Of a DNA stretch of 7,094 nt, positions 6,801-7,094 are shown piece by piece. Made by a program: the position numbers and the translations under genes. The DNA lies in NCBI GenBank assembly GCA_023436425.1, contig JAEZJD010000273.1, positions 1 through 7,094 on the forward strand, written 5' to 3'. The stretch is from Bacteroidota bacterium (GTDB taxonomy: Bacteria; Bacteroidota; Bacteroidia; Chitinophagales; Chitinophagaceae). Each line of letters begins with the position of its first letter. The stretch's first letter is position 1. A model generated the notes under the pieces. It saw nothing but the letters and a program-made list of their open reading frames with translations. It was not told the origin of the DNA and did no database searches.

Positions 6801-7094
6801 AACATCCTGCGCAGCAGTGACCTTTGTTGCAAGCGTGATCGTGGACAGATCGGTTTTTCCCGCCACCGCAGTTTCGAATGTTTCCACGTTAACGCCGGAA
6901 AAAACAAGTTTGGCGTTTTCGGCCACGTCCCGCAAAACGAAATAACCTGAAGCGTCTGTGGCAGTGGCGTTTCGTGTGCCCTTTACCGTTACCGTCACCC
7001 CTTCAACCGCCTCTCCCTTTTCATTAACAACCCGTCCCCGTACATCGATTGGCCGAATGGTTAGCTGCTCCGTCTGTTCTGCTCTGGGCTTGAT
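3810..7094 (-). CDS. susC-like: SusC/RagA-family TonB-dependent outer-membrane transporter (partial, N-terminus beyond right edge)
   Basis: The frame is open from the right edge to the TAA at 3812-3810, giving 1094 visible residues. The first possible start inside the window (GTG at 6998) lies within a domain, so the true start is off the edge. The protein should carry substrate across the outer membrane using TonB energy, with SusD as lid. Seen, in visible numbering: a short polar lead-in (1-17, IKPRAEQTEQLTIRPID); a carboxypeptidase-regulatory-like beta domain (about 18-95, VRGRVVNEKGEAVEGV); a TonB-box-like segment (DVVVTVNTGYQ, about 97-107); the plug (about 112-245) with LLVRGLSTI, PLYVVDG, INPQDVESIVLLKDA and IWGARAANGVIVITTKKG; and the beta-barrel (about 246-1094), ending GANLSF with the terminal Phe typical of outer-membrane barrels. 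The barrel is intact, without frameshift. The lead-in has no hydrophobic signal core, so another N-terminal domain, perhaps STN, probably precedes it. It is the first visible gene of the operon with susD and the thioredoxin-like gene. Confidence 0.96.
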   Translation of the reverse strand: MKPRAEQTEQLTIRPIDVRGRVVNEKGEAVEGVTVTVKGTRNATATDASGYFVLRDVAENAKLVFSGVNVETFETAVAGKTDLSTITLATKVTAAQDVVVTVNTGYQTISKERSAGSFSKADMGVVANRTTSLNVLQNLDGLLPGLVVNQTPARSPLLVRGLSTIGGSVLSSQATSTQPLYVVDGLIMPDLASPNPQDDPLLMPGLTTINPQDVESIVLLKDATAASIWGARAANGVIVITTKKGSFNSKMRVNYNGFTNIQGRPDLDYSPVLSSREFIDAGKEIFNTPGYLGQYPWSSVGSFPNTGGILPPHEVILYNQARGLISATQANAQLDSLAAINNMNQISDLFYRKAVLSSHTLSLTGGGDKYAFYGSFNYTDTKSDQPGEKNQNYKMNLNQNIRVAPWLRFNVLTDISNNNSSAQRNYQTNYQFLPYQLFQDANGNNLNIPFLTGLSDSVIASWQARSRFSLEYNPLDEFNRGYTNFEFLQARINGGVEVDLVKGLRFVGTYGYIKGNRKQRDLERLTSYTVRKEIVQFTVAPNASTVPTYYLPTNGGRLTTINGENRNWTVRNQMVYDNSWKRHQLTALAGQEAQEQFTTNMTSRVRGFDEDLLTHAAVDYKTLGGFLMNTVWPNYVSVASTLTNDAFSTNETTSRFTSYYANSAYTYDRKYTFNASWRIDQSNLFGKDKSAQNKPVWSAGAKWLMSNEDFMRSVPWVQLLGVRLTYGITGNSPNPGTAASQDITGPVGSAFFPGNIGLRIVTPGNPKLTWERTQTLNIGLDFSVLNARLSGSIDAYDKKTDNLIGLIYPNSLNGWPAVVGNQGNISNKGVELNLKSLNVTSRNFNWSTLLTFAYNKNKIIKLANGAVVSTGATQVQQALKEGLPAFTLFAYDYVGLDNTGKTQISLADGKVTSDKAITKPEDIVYMGSYQPVWNGGFNNDLQYKNFRLSANVIYQMGHKMRRYRNVIFGGRLDHNVSPDFLNRWKVAGDEAFTDIPPYITNANPIAALTNTDYFTRGSSNIVDASFAKLRDLTLFYDLPSNLTEKIHSQGVTFRVQVGNVLLWKANKYGIDPEFQDLVIPFNQKTLAFGANLSF

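Noticed and set aside
6996..6998. GTG at 6998 as the start of the SusC gene
   Set aside because: The frame is open for 32 more codons to the edge and already encodes the start of the carboxypeptidase-regulatory-like domain, so the GTG is an internal valine codon.
1..7094. CRISPR arrays, transposons, tRNA or rRNA genes, phage or defence genes
   Set aside because: No regularly spaced repeats, terminal inverted repeats, transposase or RNA-gene signatures were seen; nearly all the sequence is accounted for by five ordinary genes.

Overview
The window looks like part of a Bacteroidota chromosome, most likely from an environmental member such as Chitinophagaceae or Sphingobacteriaceae. The lineage is inferred from gene families (SusC/RagA with SusD/RagB, a FecI-like ECF sigma factor followed by FecR, a DUF4369-type thioredoxin) and from the lack of clear Shine-Dalgarno sequences. 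No species can be named. All five genes lie on the minus strand and are densely packed. There are no RNA genes, mobile elements or CRISPR arrays, and no gap between genes exceeds about 115 bases.

Right to left, in the direction of transcription, the first unit is a SusC-type TonB-dependent outer-membrane transporter (7094-3810, N-terminus cut by the window edge), its SusD-type surface lipoprotein (3792-2380) and an exported TlpA-like thioredoxin-fold protein (2319-1192). The SusC-SusD gap is 17 bases and the SusD-TlpA gap is 60 bases. A strong hairpin plus T-run (1173-1144) ends this unit. SusC and SusD should form the outer-membrane uptake complex, and the thioredoxin-like protein would act in the periplasm. 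No glycoside hydrolase, polysaccharide lyase, sulfatase or peptidase is in view, so the cargo cannot be named.

A second unit starts after the terminator: an ECF sigma-70 factor (1078-488, GTG start) and a FecR-type membrane anti-sigma factor (418 to the left edge, C-terminus missing). In Bacteroidota such pairs usually sit just upstream of the SusC/SusD operon they control, so this pair probably serves a further transporter locus beyond the left edge. The SusC in this window probably has its own regulators beyond the right edge.

The gene content is a well-known type. The points most worth a second look are small: an identical 11-base element exactly 5 bases before the start codons of both susD and the tlpA-like gene, an ATG-TAG start-stop overlapping the GTG start of the sigma factor, and a hint that the SusC carries an STN signalling domain just outside the window. 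I found no convincing new biological system.
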